A stretch of DNA of 64,000 bases from the NCBI GenBank assembly GCA_021782365.1, contig JAJXVB010000001.1, positions 1-64,000 on the forward strand, written 5' to 3'. Below are positions 9,438 through 19,946 of the stretch, piece after piece. The position numbers were made by a program, and so were the translations under genes. The notes under the pieces are model-generated. The model ran no database searches, was not told the DNA's origin, and saw only the letters and a list, made by a program, of their open reading frames with translations. Position 1 is the first letter of the stretch. Every line of letters begins with the position of its first letter. This DNA comes from Pseudomonadota bacterium (lineage in GTDB: Bacteria; Pseudomonadota; Gammaproteobacteria; Burkholderiales; Gallionellaceae).

Positions 9438-9791
9438 CTATTTGCTGGTCACCGTCTCAACGGCCTCGACCCCGGTCAGCGCATGGCTCACGGTTGCCTC
9501 CTTGATCGCGATGACATGCTTGCCGGGAGAGAGCTTGGGCAGCGTAATGCTGCACGGGCAATGCGAGATGTCGCGATCGATGATGGGATTGCCGTCATCG
9601 ATATAGATGTGCAGATGATTCCCCGTCGGGCTCAGCTTGACGTTGAAGTCCAGCTTGTTGTCCGCGTTGCCTTGCAGCACTGCGCCGTTTGCAGGGGAAG
9701 TGATGGTGATCGAACCTTCTGTCGCCAGCGCAGAAGACGCAATCAGGGTCAAAGACAATGCGGCGGGTTTGATCAGATCGAGCAATTTCAT
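9438..9791 (-). CDS. Exported Ig-like-fold protein of unknown function
   Basis: Signal peptide MKLLDLIKPAALSLTLIASSALA; GNHLHIYIDDGNP and SHCPCS motifs; 117 aa. Confidence 0.6.
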   Translation of the reverse strand: MKLLDLIKPAALSLTLIASSALATEGSITITSPANGAVLQGNADNKLDFNVKLSPTGNHLHIYIDDGNPIIDRDISHCPCSITLPKLSPGKHVIAIKEATVSHALTGVEAVETVTSK

Positions 9792-9927
9792 GGCATTTCT
9801 CCTTAGAGGTTGGTAGGATAAATACGAGCAATTTACTCAACTACAAGAACAATTTGATCCCGTTTCAAGAATAAGTCAAGCGCGAAGACAGGCTATAATC
9901 GCAGGCTAAACAACTTCCATTCATCTC

Positions 9928-11688
9928 ATGAGCACATCCATCCGGCTATTGCCAGAACTGCTGATCAACCAGATTGCCGCAGGCGAAGTGATCGAACGGC
10001 CCGCCGCCGCGCTGAAGGAATTGATGGAGAACAGCCTGGACGCGGGAGCAAGCGACATCTCCGTGCAAATTGAAAGCGGCGGCATCAAGCTTATGCGGGT
10101 GCGCGACAACGGCCGGGGCATTGCAAAAGATGAACTGAGGCTCGCGCTGATGCGCCATGCGACCAGCAAGATCGCATCTCTTGACGATCTTCAATCGGTT
10201 GCGAGCATGGGGTTTCGCGGCGAGGCGCTGGCCAGCATGGCCGCGGTCGCTGAATTAACGCTTTCAAGCCGAACGGCAAACGATGCGCATGGCTGGAAGA
10301 TAGAGGCGAAAGACGGATTCATCAGCGAGCCCTCGCCTGCTGGTCAGCCGCAGGGCACCAGCATCGAAATCAGGGAGATCTATTTCAACACGCCGGCAAG
10401 GCGTAAGTTCCTGAAGACGGAGGCCACCGAATTTGCGCACTGCGAGGAGACCTTCAAGCGCATCGCGCTATCCCGTCCCGACGTAAGCTTTTCATTGCAG
10501 CACAACGGGCGCACGATATGGCAGCTTCCTGGGCTGAGCAATTCGGAATCGATCGCGGATGCCGTGTTGAAGCGGGTATCGATGATGCTGGGCGATGAAT
10601 TTGCCAAGGCCGCAGTCGCCGTCTCGCGCAGGACTCCCGAACTTGCGCTGCGCGGTCTGGCTGCCCTGCCCGCCTATTCGCTGAGCAGCCGCGATGCGCA
10701 ATACTTCTTCGTCAACGGCCGCTTCGTGAAAGACAAGGTTGCAAGCCATGCGCTGCGACAGGCCTATCAGGACATCCTGCATCACCAGCGCCATCCCGCA
10801 TTCGTGCTCTTCCTGGAACTGCCTGCGACTCAGGTGGACGTGAACGTGCATCCGGCAAAGAGCGAGGTGCGATTTCGCGAAAGCCAGGCGATACACCGGT
10901 TCATCTTTCATACCTTGCAAGAAGCGCTTGCAAAGCCCGAGCAGGCTATTGAATCACCGCGCAATCCGGTTTCATTTTCAAGACCTGCCCCTGTAAGCCC
11001 CTTTCAATACACTGCCTCCATTGAGTTGTGGAAGATGCAGACGGATGCGCCATCGACAGAGGAAAAACAGGCACCGATCAGCTTGCCCCCTGTTCATCAG
11101 GAAATCCCGCCTTTGGGATTTGCGCTTGGCCAGCTATCCGGCATATACATACTGGCACAGAACGCGCATGGCCTGGTGGTCGTGGACATGCATGCCGCGC
11201 ATGAGCGCATCGTCTATGAAAGGCTCAAGGCTGCGATGGATGCGGAAGAGATCGCAACGCAACCCTTGCTGATCCCGGTCACCATGATTGCAGAAAAGCT
11301 GGACATCGCAACCGTCGAATCGGAAAGGCAGACGCTTTTGAAGCTGGGCTTCGACATCGCGCTCATTTCGCCCACCACGCTTGCGATACGCGCGATGCCT
11401 GTGCTGCTCAAGCAATCAGAGGCGGAATTGATCGCAGGCAAGGTGCTGCAGGAGCTTCGCGAATATGGCGCAAGCCGTGTGCTGACCGAACGCCGGGATG
11501 AACTGCTCGCAAGCCTTGCCTGCCACGGTGCGGTGCGCGCCAACCGCATGTTGAGCATCGCGGAGATGAACGCGCTGCTGCGAGAGATGGAAAGCACGGA
11601 GCGCGCAGACCAGTGCAACCACGGCCGCCCCACCTGGTTCCAGGTGTCGATCAAGGAACTCGACGCGATGTTCATGCGCGGGCAATGA
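9928..11688 (+). CDS. mutL: DNA mismatch repair protein MutL
   Basis: IRLLPELLINQIAAGEVIERPAAALKELMENSLDAGA, MGFRGEALASMAAVAEL, GTSIEIREIYFNTPARRKFLK; C-terminal CNHGRPTW. Confidence 0.98.
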   Translation: MSTSIRLLPELLINQIAAGEVIERPAAALKELMENSLDAGASDISVQIESGGIKLMRVRDNGRGIAKDELRLALMRHATSKIASLDDLQSVASMGFRGEALASMAAVAELTLSSRTANDAHGWKIEAKDGFISEPSPAGQPQGTSIEIREIYFNTPARRKFLKTEATEFAHCEETFKRIALSRPDVSFSLQHNGRTIWQLPGLSNSESIADAVLKRVSMMLGDEFAKAAVAVSRRTPELALRGLAALPAYSLSSRDAQYFFVNGRFVKDKVASHALRQAYQDILHHQRHPAFVLFLELPATQVDVNVHPAKSEVRFRESQAIHRFIFHTLQEALAKPEQAIESPRNPVSFSRPAPVSPFQYTASIELWKMQTDAPSTEEKQAPISLPPVHQEIPPLGFALGQLSGIYILAQNAHGLVVVDMHAAHERIVYERLKAAMDAEEIATQPLLIPVTMIAEKLDIATVESERQTLLKLGFDIALISPTTLAIRAMPVLLKQSEAELIAGKVLQELREYGASRVLTERRDELLASLACHGAVRANRMLSIAEMNALLREMESTERADQCNHGRPTWFQVSIKELDAMFMRGQ

Positions 11689-11713
11689 GCCCCATCGAAA
11701 ACGATATACACCG

Positions 11714-12976
11714 ATGAATTCATCCAGCCCTTCCATCGCGCGCATCGCCTTCGCCTCTTTCATCGGTACGGCCATCGAGTTCTACGACTTCTATATCTAC
11801 GGTTTGGCTGTGGCGATGGTGATCGGTCCTGTGTTCTTCCCGAGATCCGATCCGGCCGCTCAAGCGCTGAATGCATTCCTGACCTTTGGCATCGCTTTCG
11901 TTGCGCGCCCCATCGGATCTTTGCTCTTCGGCCATTTCGGCGACAAGGTCGGAAGAAAATCGACCCTGGTCGCATCGCTGCTGGTGATGGGCATATCCAC
12001 CTTCATGATCGGCGTGCTGCCAGGCTATCAGCAGATCGGCTGGACTGCGCCCTTGCTGCTTTGCCTCTTGCGGCTGGGTCAGGGCATAGGCTTAGGAGGG
12101 GAATGGGGAGGTGCCGCGCTGCTCGCCGCAGAATATGCGCCGGATGGCAAGCGCGGCTGGTATGGCATGTTTCCGCAACTCGGCCCTTCGATTGGCTTTC
12201 TGCTGGCGGTCGGCAGCTTTCTGTTTCTCACCGGATATCTCGACGATGCAAGCTTTCGCTCATGGGGCTGGCGCATCCCGTTTCTCGCAAGCTCTCTTCT
12301 TGTCATCGTCGGCCTTTATGTGCGCATGAATCTTGCAGAGACTCCCGTATTTGCCAAGGCTGTCCATGTGAAGCTCCCCTTCCTCAAGCTTTTTACCCAT
12401 CATGCAAAGCCACTGCTGCTGGGAGCATTTCTGATGGTGGTGTGTTATGCGCTGTTCTATATCACAACCGTCTTCTCCTTGAGCTATGGAACGAGCAGGC
12501 TCGGCTATACGCGCATGCAGTTCCTAACCATGCTTTGCATCGCCGTGCTTTTCATGGCTGCCGCGACACCGCTTGCCGCAATGGCCTCCGACCGCTATGG
12601 TCGCCGCCCCGTCTTGATCGCAGCGGGAAGCGCCGCACTACTTTCAGGCTTCATGCTCTCGCCCATGCTAGAAAGCGGCTCCACGATATCAATCACGGCA
12701 TTTCTTTGTATCGAGCTTTTTCTGATGGGCGCGACCTTCGCACCCATGGGCGCGCTGCTCCCCGAGCTCTTTCCCACTGCCGTGCGCTATACCGGCGCGG
12801 GCGCCGCCTACAACCTGGGCGGCATCATGGGCGCATCGTTAGCCCCTTACCTCGCGCAGCAACTGGTGCTTCGCGGCGGGCTGCCCTGGGTGGGCGGATA
12901 CATTTCGGTAGCCGCTGCGATAAGCTTGACCGCAGCATTCCTGATACGCGAAACCCGCGGCAGGGGCTTGGCATGA
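11714..12976 (+). CDS. MFS transporter, metabolite:H+ symporter (MHS) type
   Basis: 420 aa, 12 TM; GTAIEFYDFYIYGLAVAMVIGPVFFP, FGHFGDKVGRKSTLV, RLGQGIGLGGEWGGAALLAAEYAP. Confidence 0.92.
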   Translation: MNSSSPSIARIAFASFIGTAIEFYDFYIYGLAVAMVIGPVFFPRSDPAAQALNAFLTFGIAFVARPIGSLLFGHFGDKVGRKSTLVASLLVMGISTFMIGVLPGYQQIGWTAPLLLCLLRLGQGIGLGGEWGGAALLAAEYAPDGKRGWYGMFPQLGPSIGFLLAVGSFLFLTGYLDDASFRSWGWRIPFLASSLLVIVGLYVRMNLAETPVFAKAVHVKLPFLKLFTHHAKPLLLGAFLMVVCYALFYITTVFSLSYGTSRLGYTRMQFLTMLCIAVLFMAAATPLAAMASDRYGRRPVLIAAGSAALLSGFMLSPMLESGSTISITAFLCIELFLMGATFAPMGALLPELFPTAVRYTGAGAAYNLGGIMGASLAPYLAQQLVLRGGLPWVGGYISVAAAISLTAAFLIRETRGRGLA

Positions 12977-13899
12977 ACAGCCTGCCGCGCGTCATATTCC
13001 TGATGGGGCCGACCGCTAGTGGAAAGACGGGTGTTGCGGTGGAACTCGTGCAAAGGCTGCCTTTGGAGATCATCAGCGTGGATTCCGCGCTCGTATACAA
13101 GGACATGGACATAGGCACCGCAAAGCCCGATGCGGCAACGCTCGCAAAAGCTCCCCACCACCTGATCGACATCGTCGATCCTACGGAAGCCTATTCGGCA
13201 GCGGCCTTCCGAAGGGATGCGCTGCGCCTGATGGACGAAATTTCAAGGCGCGGCAAGATACCGCTTCTGGTGGGGGGCACCATGCTGTACTTCAAGGCGC
13301 TGAAGGAAGGCTTGAGCGATCTTCCCATCGCGGATCCCGGAATCCGCAAGGAGCTCGACGAGATCATCAGGCAGAGCGGCACGCCCTATCTTCATCGCAT
13401 GCTCTCTTCCGTCGACCCGGTCACCGCTGAGAGGCTATCTCCCAATGACACCCAGCGTGTAGCACGCGCGATGGAGATTTTCCGCATCACCGGGATCCCG
13501 ATGTCAGGATTGCTGAGAAAACAAAGAGAGGAAAGCCTGCCCTTTAACGTGCTCTCCATCGCGCTGATTCCAGGCGATCGAAGCGCATTGCACCAGCGCA
13601 TCGCACTGCGCTTTTCGCAAATGCTAAAGCAGGGTCTGGTCGAGGAACTGCAGAGGCTGCGCAAGAAATATACGCTTCATCGCGATCTGCCTTCGATGCG
13701 ATGCGTCGGATATCGTCAGGCTTGGGAATACCTTGAAGGCGAGATCGACGAATTGCAGTTCCTTGAAAAGGGCATCATCGCAACCCGCCAGCTCGCGAAG
13801 CGCCAGCTCACCTGGCTGAGATCCATGCCAGAGAATATCGCGATCGATTGCCTTGAAAAGAATCTGACTGAACGGGTTGAACGCGAAATAGGGCTTTAA
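12973..13899 (+). CDS. miaA: tRNA dimethylallyltransferase
   Basis: MNSLPRVIFLMGPTASGKTGVAVELVQRLPLEIISVDSALVYKDMDIGTAKPDAATLAKAPHHLIDIVDPTEAYSAA; ATG overlaps the MFS stop (ATGA). Confidence 0.97.
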   Translation: MNSLPRVIFLMGPTASGKTGVAVELVQRLPLEIISVDSALVYKDMDIGTAKPDAATLAKAPHHLIDIVDPTEAYSAAAFRRDALRLMDEISRRGKIPLLVGGTMLYFKALKEGLSDLPIADPGIRKELDEIIRQSGTPYLHRMLSSVDPVTAERLSPNDTQRVARAMEIFRITGIPMSGLLRKQREESLPFNVLSIALIPGDRSALHQRIALRFSQMLKQGLVEELQRLRKKYTLHRDLPSMRCVGYRQAWEYLEGEIDELQFLEKGIIATRQLAKRQLTWLRSMPENIAIDCLEKNLTERVEREIGL

Positions 13900-15065
13900 A
13901 CGACTTGGCCTGCGGCGAAACCGGAAGCCCACGCCCACTGGAAGTTGTAGCCGCCAAGCCACCCCGTCACATCCACCACTTCCCCGATGAAATAAAGCCC
14001 TGGTACATCCTTGCACTCCATGGTCTTGGAGGAAAGTGCGTGCGTATCCACTCCGCCGCAGGTGACCTCGGCCTTGGCATAACCCATGGTCCCTGAAGGC
14101 GTTACCTGCCAGTCGTGCAAGTGGCTTGCGATCGCCTCTTTCTGTTTTTCGCTGTACTGGTTGAGCGGTTTGTTTTCGAAATAGTGACTGCACCAAACAT
14201 CGGCAAAGCTTTTTGGCAGCCACTGCGCCAGAAAATTGGAAAGCTGTTTCCTGCTGTTTTCAAGAAGCAGCGCGCGCATGTCGAGATCCGGCAAGAGATC
14301 GATGTGCAATGCGCATCCAGGCTGCCAGTAGGATGAAGCCTGAAGGATCGCAGGGCCGCTCAGGCCTCTGTGGGTGACCAGCAGATCTTCGCGAAACGAC
14401 TGTTTGCCTGCAGTAACAACGGCAGGAAATGATACGCCCGTCAGATCCGCATAGGGCTTCCATTGCTCAGGCGCAAAGGTCAAGGGAACAAGACCCGCCT
14501 TAAGCTTGGTGACCGGGATGCCGAACTGCTCAGCTACCCGGTAGCCAAAGGGTGTCGCACCCGTCTTGGGTATCGACAGGCCTCCGGTTGCGATCACAAG
14601 CGATGTCGCTGCAAAACTTCCCCTTGAGGTTTCGAGATGGAAATGCCCCGAAGACTGCCGCGTTATGCTCTCGACGGTTGTTCCCATATGGCGCTTCACG
14701 TGATGCGCATCGCTTTCATTCTTGAGCATCCCGATGATCGCATCGGCCCCTGTGCTACAAAACAACTGGCCAAGCTTTTTCTCATGAAACCCGATGTTGT
14801 GTTTTTTAAGCAGCGCGATGAAATCCTGTGGCGTGTAGCGCGCAAGCGCAGAGCGGCAAAAATGCGGGTTTTCGGAGATGTAGTTTTCAGGTTTCGCGTG
14901 GATATTGGTGAAGTTGCAGTTTCCCCCGCCGGAAATCCTGATCTTTTCCGCAAGCTTTTTTGCATGGTCGAGCAGGATTACCGAGCGTCCGCGCATCCCT
15001 GCCTGGATTGCGCACATCATGCCGGCAGCGCCCGAACCTATGATGACGACATCTGCTTTATTCAT
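13896..15065 (-). CDS. NAD(P)/FAD-dependent oxidoreductase, HI0933-like family
   Basis: ADVVIIGSGAAGMMCAIQAGMRGRSVILLDHAKKLAEKIRISGGGNCNFTN...KDVPGLYFIGEVVDVTGWLGGYNFQWAWASG. Confidence 0.93.
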   Translation of the reverse strand: MNKADVVIIGSGAAGMMCAIQAGMRGRSVILLDHAKKLAEKIRISGGGNCNFTNIHAKPENYISENPHFCRSALARYTPQDFIALLKKHNIGFHEKKLGQLFCSTGADAIIGMLKNESDAHHVKRHMGTTVESITRQSSGHFHLETSRGSFAATSLVIATGGLSIPKTGATPFGYRVAEQFGIPVTKLKAGLVPLTFAPEQWKPYADLTGVSFPAVVTAGKQSFREDLLVTHRGLSGPAILQASSYWQPGCALHIDLLPDLDMRALLLENSRKQLSNFLAQWLPKSFADVWCSHYFENKPLNQYSEKQKEAIASHLHDWQVTPSGTMGYAKAEVTCGGVDTHALSSKTMECKDVPGLYFIGEVVDVTGWLGGYNFQWAWASGFAAGQVV

Positions 15066-15135
15066 CGAAAGGACGCACCGGGTAAGAATCGATCAAAATA
15101 TTCCGCATAAAGCATGGATTCCAAATGATTCCGCT

Positions 15136-15990
15136 TCATTTCATGTATCGCTTCACGAAGTCCGCCATGGCATCCCGGTATTCGATCCAGCCTATCGCAC
15201 TGCTGTTGCTGTGTTCTCCGCCGTCTATCAAAAGGAGTTTCTTGGGTTCAGGCGCTGCCGCGTAAAGCGTTTTCCCCATTTCAAAGGGCACCCTCTGATC
15301 CCATGTGCCATGTATGATCAACAGGGGAATCTTCAATGTCGGGATTTTTTTCAAAGACTCGAAACGCTGGTTGAGCAGCAAGCCCACCGGCAGATATCCG
15401 TAATTGATCTCTCCCATCGCCTTCATGGAGGTGAAGGTGCTTTCCGCAATCAGGCCAGCCGCCTCCGGATGGTGGACTGCGAGGTCGATCGCGATCGCCC
15501 CTCCCAGAGAATGGCCGTAGATGAAGGTCTTGTGGGGATCCAGCCCTCGCCACTTGATCAGATACTGCCAGGCGGACTCGGCATCCTCGAATACCTTGGA
15601 TTCGCTGGGCTTCCCGCCGCTGCTCATGCCATAGCCACGGTAATCCGGCAGAAAAACGTTGAAGCCCAGCTTGTGCAGGCGCAGGGTATGTTCGAGATTG
15701 TTGCTGATGTTCCTGTCGTTTCCGTGCAGGTAAAGCAGGGTGGGCGCATTTTCCGGATTGTCCGCAGGTATCCACCATGCATCCAGTTCCCCCTTTTCCT
15801 CCCCTTGCCCTGAAGGGATGCTCAATTCCTCATACTTGACCCCCATGCGGTCGGGTGTGGTCTGCATGATGCGAGTCGGCTCGAAAATGTGCGCCTTCTG
15901 TGTTGCCCACATGTAGGTGCATTCGCCCGTGTATAGAAGTGCTGCAAGTGCCAAGACCTGCGCTGCCCTGCGCCGCAATATCCTGTTCAT
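15136..15990 (-). CDS. Alpha/beta hydrolase (BEM46/YfhR-like)
   Basis: LLYLHGNDRNISNNLEHTL, PDYRGYGMSSGGKPSE, FIYGHSLGGAIAIDLA (nucleophile elbow), DGGEHSN; N-terminal membrane anchor. Confidence 0.9.
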   Translation of the reverse strand: MNRILRRRAAQVLALAALLYTGECTYMWATQKAHIFEPTRIMQTTPDRMGVKYEELSIPSGQGEEKGELDAWWIPADNPENAPTLLYLHGNDRNISNNLEHTLRLHKLGFNVFLPDYRGYGMSSGGKPSESKVFEDAESAWQYLIKWRGLDPHKTFIYGHSLGGAIAIDLAVHHPEAAGLIAESTFTSMKAMGEINYGYLPVGLLLNQRFESLKKIPTLKIPLLIIHGTWDQRVPFEMGKTLYAAAPEPKKLLLIDGGEHSNSSAIGWIEYRDAMADFVKRYMK

Positions 15991-16682
15991 GCAACGCTCT
16001 CCATCTGTTTCCACAAACAGGCGCCGCGGCTTGCCTTGTCGATCGCGACAAGCTGTTTTTCATGTTCAATTAGTTCATGCTCATCGGGCAGCAGGACTCG
16101 CAGCGGAAGACGGGCCGCATCCGGATTCAATGCCGGCCTGATTGCAGGCGCTTCTTCTTCGATGAGCAGGCTCTCCTGACCTCGCGTCATCGCGATGTAT
16201 ACTTCGGCCAAAAGCTCCGTATCCAGCAATGCGCCGTGCAATGTGCGATGTGAATTGTCTATCTCATAGCGGCTGCAAAGCGCGTCCAGCCCGTTTTTCT
16301 TTCCGGGATGGAGCTCCCGTGCAAGCGCCAGCGTATCCACGACCGGGTTTTCGAGCGGCGGCAAGCCCATATGCTCCAGCTCGCTGTTGATGAAACCGAT
16401 GTCGAAAGGCGCGTTGTGGGCTAGGATTTCCGCACCTTCAATGAATGCGAGAAAGCTTGCGGCGATGTCTGCAAACTTGAAATTGCCTTTCAGCATGTCC
16501 CATGTGAACCCGTGCACGCGGGCGGCTTCCTCGTCCACTTCGCGTTCCGGATCGAGGTAATGATGAAAATGCTTCTTGGACACCTTGCGACCTTCGAGCT
16601 CTATGGCCGCAATTTCGATGATCCGATGCCCCTTCTTGGGATCCAGACCTGTGGTTTCGGTATCCAGCACGACCTTACGCAT
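15987..16682 (-). CDS. dnaQ: DNA polymerase III epsilon subunit
   Basis: [33 protein letters not shown] (ExoI DxE), [34 protein letters not shown]; overlaps the hydrolase start. Confidence 0.97.
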   Translation of the reverse strand: MRKVVLDTETTGLDPKKGHRIIEIAAIELEGRKVSKKHFHHYLDPEREVDEEAARVHGFTWDMLKGNFKFADIAASFLAFIEGAEILAHNAPFDIGFINSELEHMGLPPLENPVVDTLALARELHPGKKNGLDALCSRYEIDNSHRTLHGALLDTELLAEVYIAMTRGQESLLIEEEAPAIRPALNPDAARLPLRVLLPDEHELIEHEKQLVAIDKASRGACLWKQMESVA

Positions 16683-17130
16683 CGCCCGCTCCTTTCTCAT
16701 ACATCGATGCCACCCCCTTGTTTGCAAGCAAATCCGCATGCTCATTTCCGGCATGGCCGGCATGCCCCTTGACCCATATCCATTCGATCTGATGCTGGGA
16801 AGACAAGGAGTCCAGCCTGCGCCAAAGATCCTCGTTCTTGACCGGTTTCTTGCTGGCCGTTTTCCATCCGGCTTTTTTCCAGCCCGGAAGCCAGGTCGTG
16901 ATGCCCTGGTGCACATACTTGGAATCGGTGTGCAGCCTGACCTGACAAGGCCTCTTCAAAGCCTCGAGCGCCGCGATCGCACCCATCAGCTCCATGCGGT
17001 TGTTGGTGGTATGCGCTTCGCCTCCAAAAAGCTCGCGCTCCTTGCCTTTCGCGCGCAGCAAAGCGCCCCATCCCCCTACTCCGGGATTGCCCTTGCATGC
17101 GCCATCCGTAAATATGTCTACAATTTCCAT
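16675..17130 (-). CDS. rnhA: Ribonuclease HI
   Basis: [58 protein letters not shown]...[20 protein letters not shown]. Confidence 0.98.
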   Translation of the reverse strand: MEIVDIFTDGACKGNPGVGGWGALLRAKGKERELFGGEAHTTNNRMELMGAIAALEALKRPCQVRLHTDSKYVHQGITTWLPGWKKAGWKTASKKPVKNEDLWRRLDSLSSQHQIEWIWVKGHAGHAGNEHADLLANKGVASMYEKGAGDA

Positions 17131-17900
17131 TGCGTTCGCATATCGAAATCCTCTGCCATGCTCTGGCAACCAGAACGCGGCTGGTTGAGCTTGGGCGCCA
17201 CCGGCAAAAGCTTCCTCACAAGACTCTCGTTCCACTTGGGCTTGATCAGGCGCATTCCTGGAACGCGCTTTATCGCATGCACGAAATACACCCCTCCGCT
17301 CACCGCCCACCACCTGTCGCCGGCTGCCTCCATGAAGTCGCTGCGCTCCAGCCATCTTCTCTGGTCAAAGGGCGGCGCATAAACGGCGAATCTGCCACCG
17401 GCCATCTCGAAGCCCAAAAGGGCAAGCCAATCCTTGATTCTTGATAGCGCGATGAAGCGTCCGCACCAGGGGTAGCCGCTTCTCCTTCCCAGTGCCCGGT
17501 ACACTCCCCAGAGGCTGTGGGGATTGAAGCCGCTGATCAGAAGGCTTCCTTCAGGCATCAGCACGCGCTCGACTTCGCGCAATATGGCATGGGGCTGCTG
17601 GCCGAATTCCAGCATGTGGGGCAGCAGCAGCAAATCGAGGCTTGAAGTCGCAATGGGCAGTTCGCCGCCGCACATTTTAACAGCGGCGCCAGCCTGGTCT
17701 GCCCCGCTGAAGCGCAAGGGTATCCGGCTGTTTCTCAAAAAATCCTGTTCCGGCAGGCCCAGCTGCAGCGCGTTATAGCCGAAGATGTCGTTCACTGTCT
17801 TGTCGAACCAGGCATATTCGCGTTCAAGAACATAGCAGCCCTGCTCGGAAGAAAACCATTCGCTCAAACTTTCTGCTGTTGATTTACAATCAGGGCTCAC
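17118..17900 (-). CDS. SAM-dependent methyltransferase (class I), putative GTG start
   Basis: [47 protein letters not shown]...[47 protein letters not shown]; divergent from gloB. Confidence 0.88.
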   Translation of the reverse strand: MSPDCKSTAESLSEWFSSEQGCYVLEREYAWFDKTVNDIFGYNALQLGLPEQDFLRNSRIPLRFSGADQAGAAVKMCGGELPIATSSLDLLLLPHMLEFGQQPHAILREVERVLMPEGSLLISGFNPHSLWGVYRALGRRSGYPWCGRFIALSRIKDWLALLGFEMAGGRFAVYAPPFDQRRWLERSDFMEAAGDRWWAVSGGVYFVHAIKRVPGMRLIKPKWNESLVRKLLPVAPKLNQPRSGCQSMAEDFDMRTQWKL

Positions 17901-17921
17901 ATAAATTCCATTCTTTAAATC

Positions 17922-18689
17922 ATGTACGACATCGTCGCCATTCCCGCCTTTGAAGACAATTACATATGGACCATACATAACGACAAACACGCTGTCGTGG
18001 TGGATCCCGGGGATGCAACGCCAGTGCTTTCATGGCTTGCCCAGCACGACGTTAAACTCACAGGCATCCTCTGCACGCATCGCCACGATGACCATGTCGG
18101 CGGCATCGAAGAATTGCGCGCAGTATACAACGTGCCGGTGTATGGGCGTCAGCATATGAAGAATCCTCACATCACCCATGATCTGAAGGAAGGCGAAAAA
18201 CTAAGCCTTGAAGAGTTCGGGCTGACTTTCGACATCATGGAAGTTCCAGGCCATATCGACGACCATATCGCCTATCATTCATCCGCTCCTGCCATACTCT
18301 TCTGCGGGGATGTGCTTTTTGGCGCAGGTTGCGGGCGCAACTTCGAGGGCAGCGTGAAAGCGCTATTCCTTTCCCTGCAGCGCTTTGCAAGTCTGCCCCC
18401 CTCAACGCTGGTTTACTGCGCCCACGAATACACGGCCTCCAATCTGCGCTTTGCCAAAGTATGCGATCCGGACAATCCGGATGTTGCTGATCGCGTCATA
18501 AAAACGGCTGAGAAGCGCGCAGCCAACCAGTCCACCGTCCCCTTCACGATGGAGATTGAACTTGCCACAAACCCTTTCCTGCGCTGCAAGGAGCCCGCGA
18601 TTCTTCATAGCCTGAAACGGATGGGATACGATGCAACCGACGAGGAATCCGCATTTGCCGCCTTGCGCGCATGGCGGGACAAGTTTTGA
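17922..18689 (+). CDS. gloB: Hydroxyacylglutathione hydrolase (glyoxalase II)
   Basis: IVAIPAFEDNYIWTI, LCTHRHDDHVGGIEEL (THxHxDH-type), LVYCAHEYTASNLRFA. Confidence 0.97.
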   Translation: MYDIVAIPAFEDNYIWTIHNDKHAVVVDPGDATPVLSWLAQHDVKLTGILCTHRHDDHVGGIEELRAVYNVPVYGRQHMKNPHITHDLKEGEKLSLEEFGLTFDIMEVPGHIDDHIAYHSSAPAILFCGDVLFGAGCGRNFEGSVKALFLSLQRFASLPPSTLVYCAHEYTASNLRFAKVCDPDNPDVADRVIKTAEKRAANQSTVPFTMEIELATNPFLRCKEPAILHSLKRMGYDATDEESAFAALRAWRDKF

Positions 18690-18750
18690 CGCTGCCTGCG
18701 AGTCCCGCTAGACTTTCAATAATGAGCGCTTAAAACCTGAAAGCATAAAA

Positions 18751-19917
18751 ATGAAAATCGCAATCGCCGGTACCGGCTATGTCGGCCTCTCCAATGCCAT
18801 TCTGCTCTCGCAACACAATGAAGTCGTTGCAGTCGACATCGTCCCCGAAAAGGTCGAGATGCTTAACCGCAAGCAGTCTCCCATAGAAGACGTGGAAATC
18901 GAGGACTTTCTCAAGCACAAAAAACTCGATTTCCGCGCAACGCTTGACAAGCGAGTAGCCTATGAGGGCGCCGATTACGTGATCATCGCAACACCGACCG
19001 ACTACGACCCAGAGACCAATTACTTCAATACGAGCTCGATCGAATCGGTGATAAAGGATGTGTTGAGCATCAACCCCAAGGCCGTGATGATCATCAAATC
19101 CACCATACCCGTCGGCTATACGATCAAGGCCCGCGCGAAATTCAACTGCGACAATCTCATCTTCTCGCCCGAATTCCTGCGCGAGGGTCGGGCGCTATAC
19201 GACAACCTGCATCCATCGCGCATTGTCGTGGGTGAGCGCTCTGCGCGCGCAGAAGTGTTTGCAAACCTTCTGAAGCAGGGTGCGATCAAGCAGGACATCG
19301 CCGTTTTGTATACCGATTCGACCGAGGCCGAGGCGATCAAGCTCTTTGCCAACACCTACCTTGCGATGCGGGTCGCCTACTTCAACGAGCTGGACACCTA
19401 TGCAGCCACACACGGCCTGGATACAAGGCAGATCATACAGGGCGTCTGCCTGGATCCTCGCATCGGCGACCATTACAACAACCCGTCCTTTGGCTACGGC
19501 GGCTACTGTCTTCCCAAGGACACCAAACAGCTGCTCGCGAATTACCAGGATGTGCCGCAGAACCTGGTCCATGCGATCGTCGAATCGAACACGACGCGCA
19601 AGGACTTCATCGCCTTCGATATCCTGAAGCGCAATCCCAGAGTCGTCGGCATCCACCGCCTCGTTATGAAGAGCGGCTCGGACAATTTTCGCTCAAGCAG
19701 CATCCAGGGCATCATGAAACGCATCAAGGCCAAGGGAATCGAGGTCATCGTGTATGAGCCCGCGCTCAAGGAGCCGGAGTTTTATCGCTCCAGAGTGGTG
19801 AACGATCTTGTACAATTCAAGAAGGAGGCCGACGTCATCGTCACCAACCGCATAACAGAGGACCTGAAAGACGTCACCGATAAGATATACAGCCGCGATC
19901 TTTTCGGCAAGGACTGA
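18751..19917 (+). CDS. ugd: UDP-glucose 6-dehydrogenase family nucleotide-sugar dehydrogenase
   Basis: 388 aa; [76 protein letters not shown]. Confidence 0.93.
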   Translation: MKIAIAGTGYVGLSNAILLSQHNEVVAVDIVPEKVEMLNRKQSPIEDVEIEDFLKHKKLDFRATLDKRVAYEGADYVIIATPTDYDPETNYFNTSSIESVIKDVLSINPKAVMIIKSTIPVGYTIKARAKFNCDNLIFSPEFLREGRALYDNLHPSRIVVGERSARAEVFANLLKQGAIKQDIAVLYTDSTEAEAIKLFANTYLAMRVAYFNELDTYAATHGLDTRQIIQGVCLDPRIGDHYNNPSFGYGGYCLPKDTKQLLANYQDVPQNLVHAIVESNTTRKDFIAFDILKRNPRVVGIHRLVMKSGSDNFRSSSIQGIMKRIKAKGIEVIVYEPALKEPEFYRSRVVNDLVQFKKEADVIVTNRITEDLKDVTDKIYSRDLFGKD

Positions 19918-19946
19918 GCTAGATTCGAAAAATTTTAGGGAACCCT

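Noticed and set aside
9894-9899. TATAAT upstream of mutL
   Set aside because: Good -10 match but no convincing -35 at acceptable spacing; not reported as a promoter.
12061-12972. N-terminal ~300-aa extension of the miaA ORF
   Set aside because: Overlaps the MFS transporter in another frame; MiaA homology begins at MNSLPRVIFLMGPTASGKT (12973).
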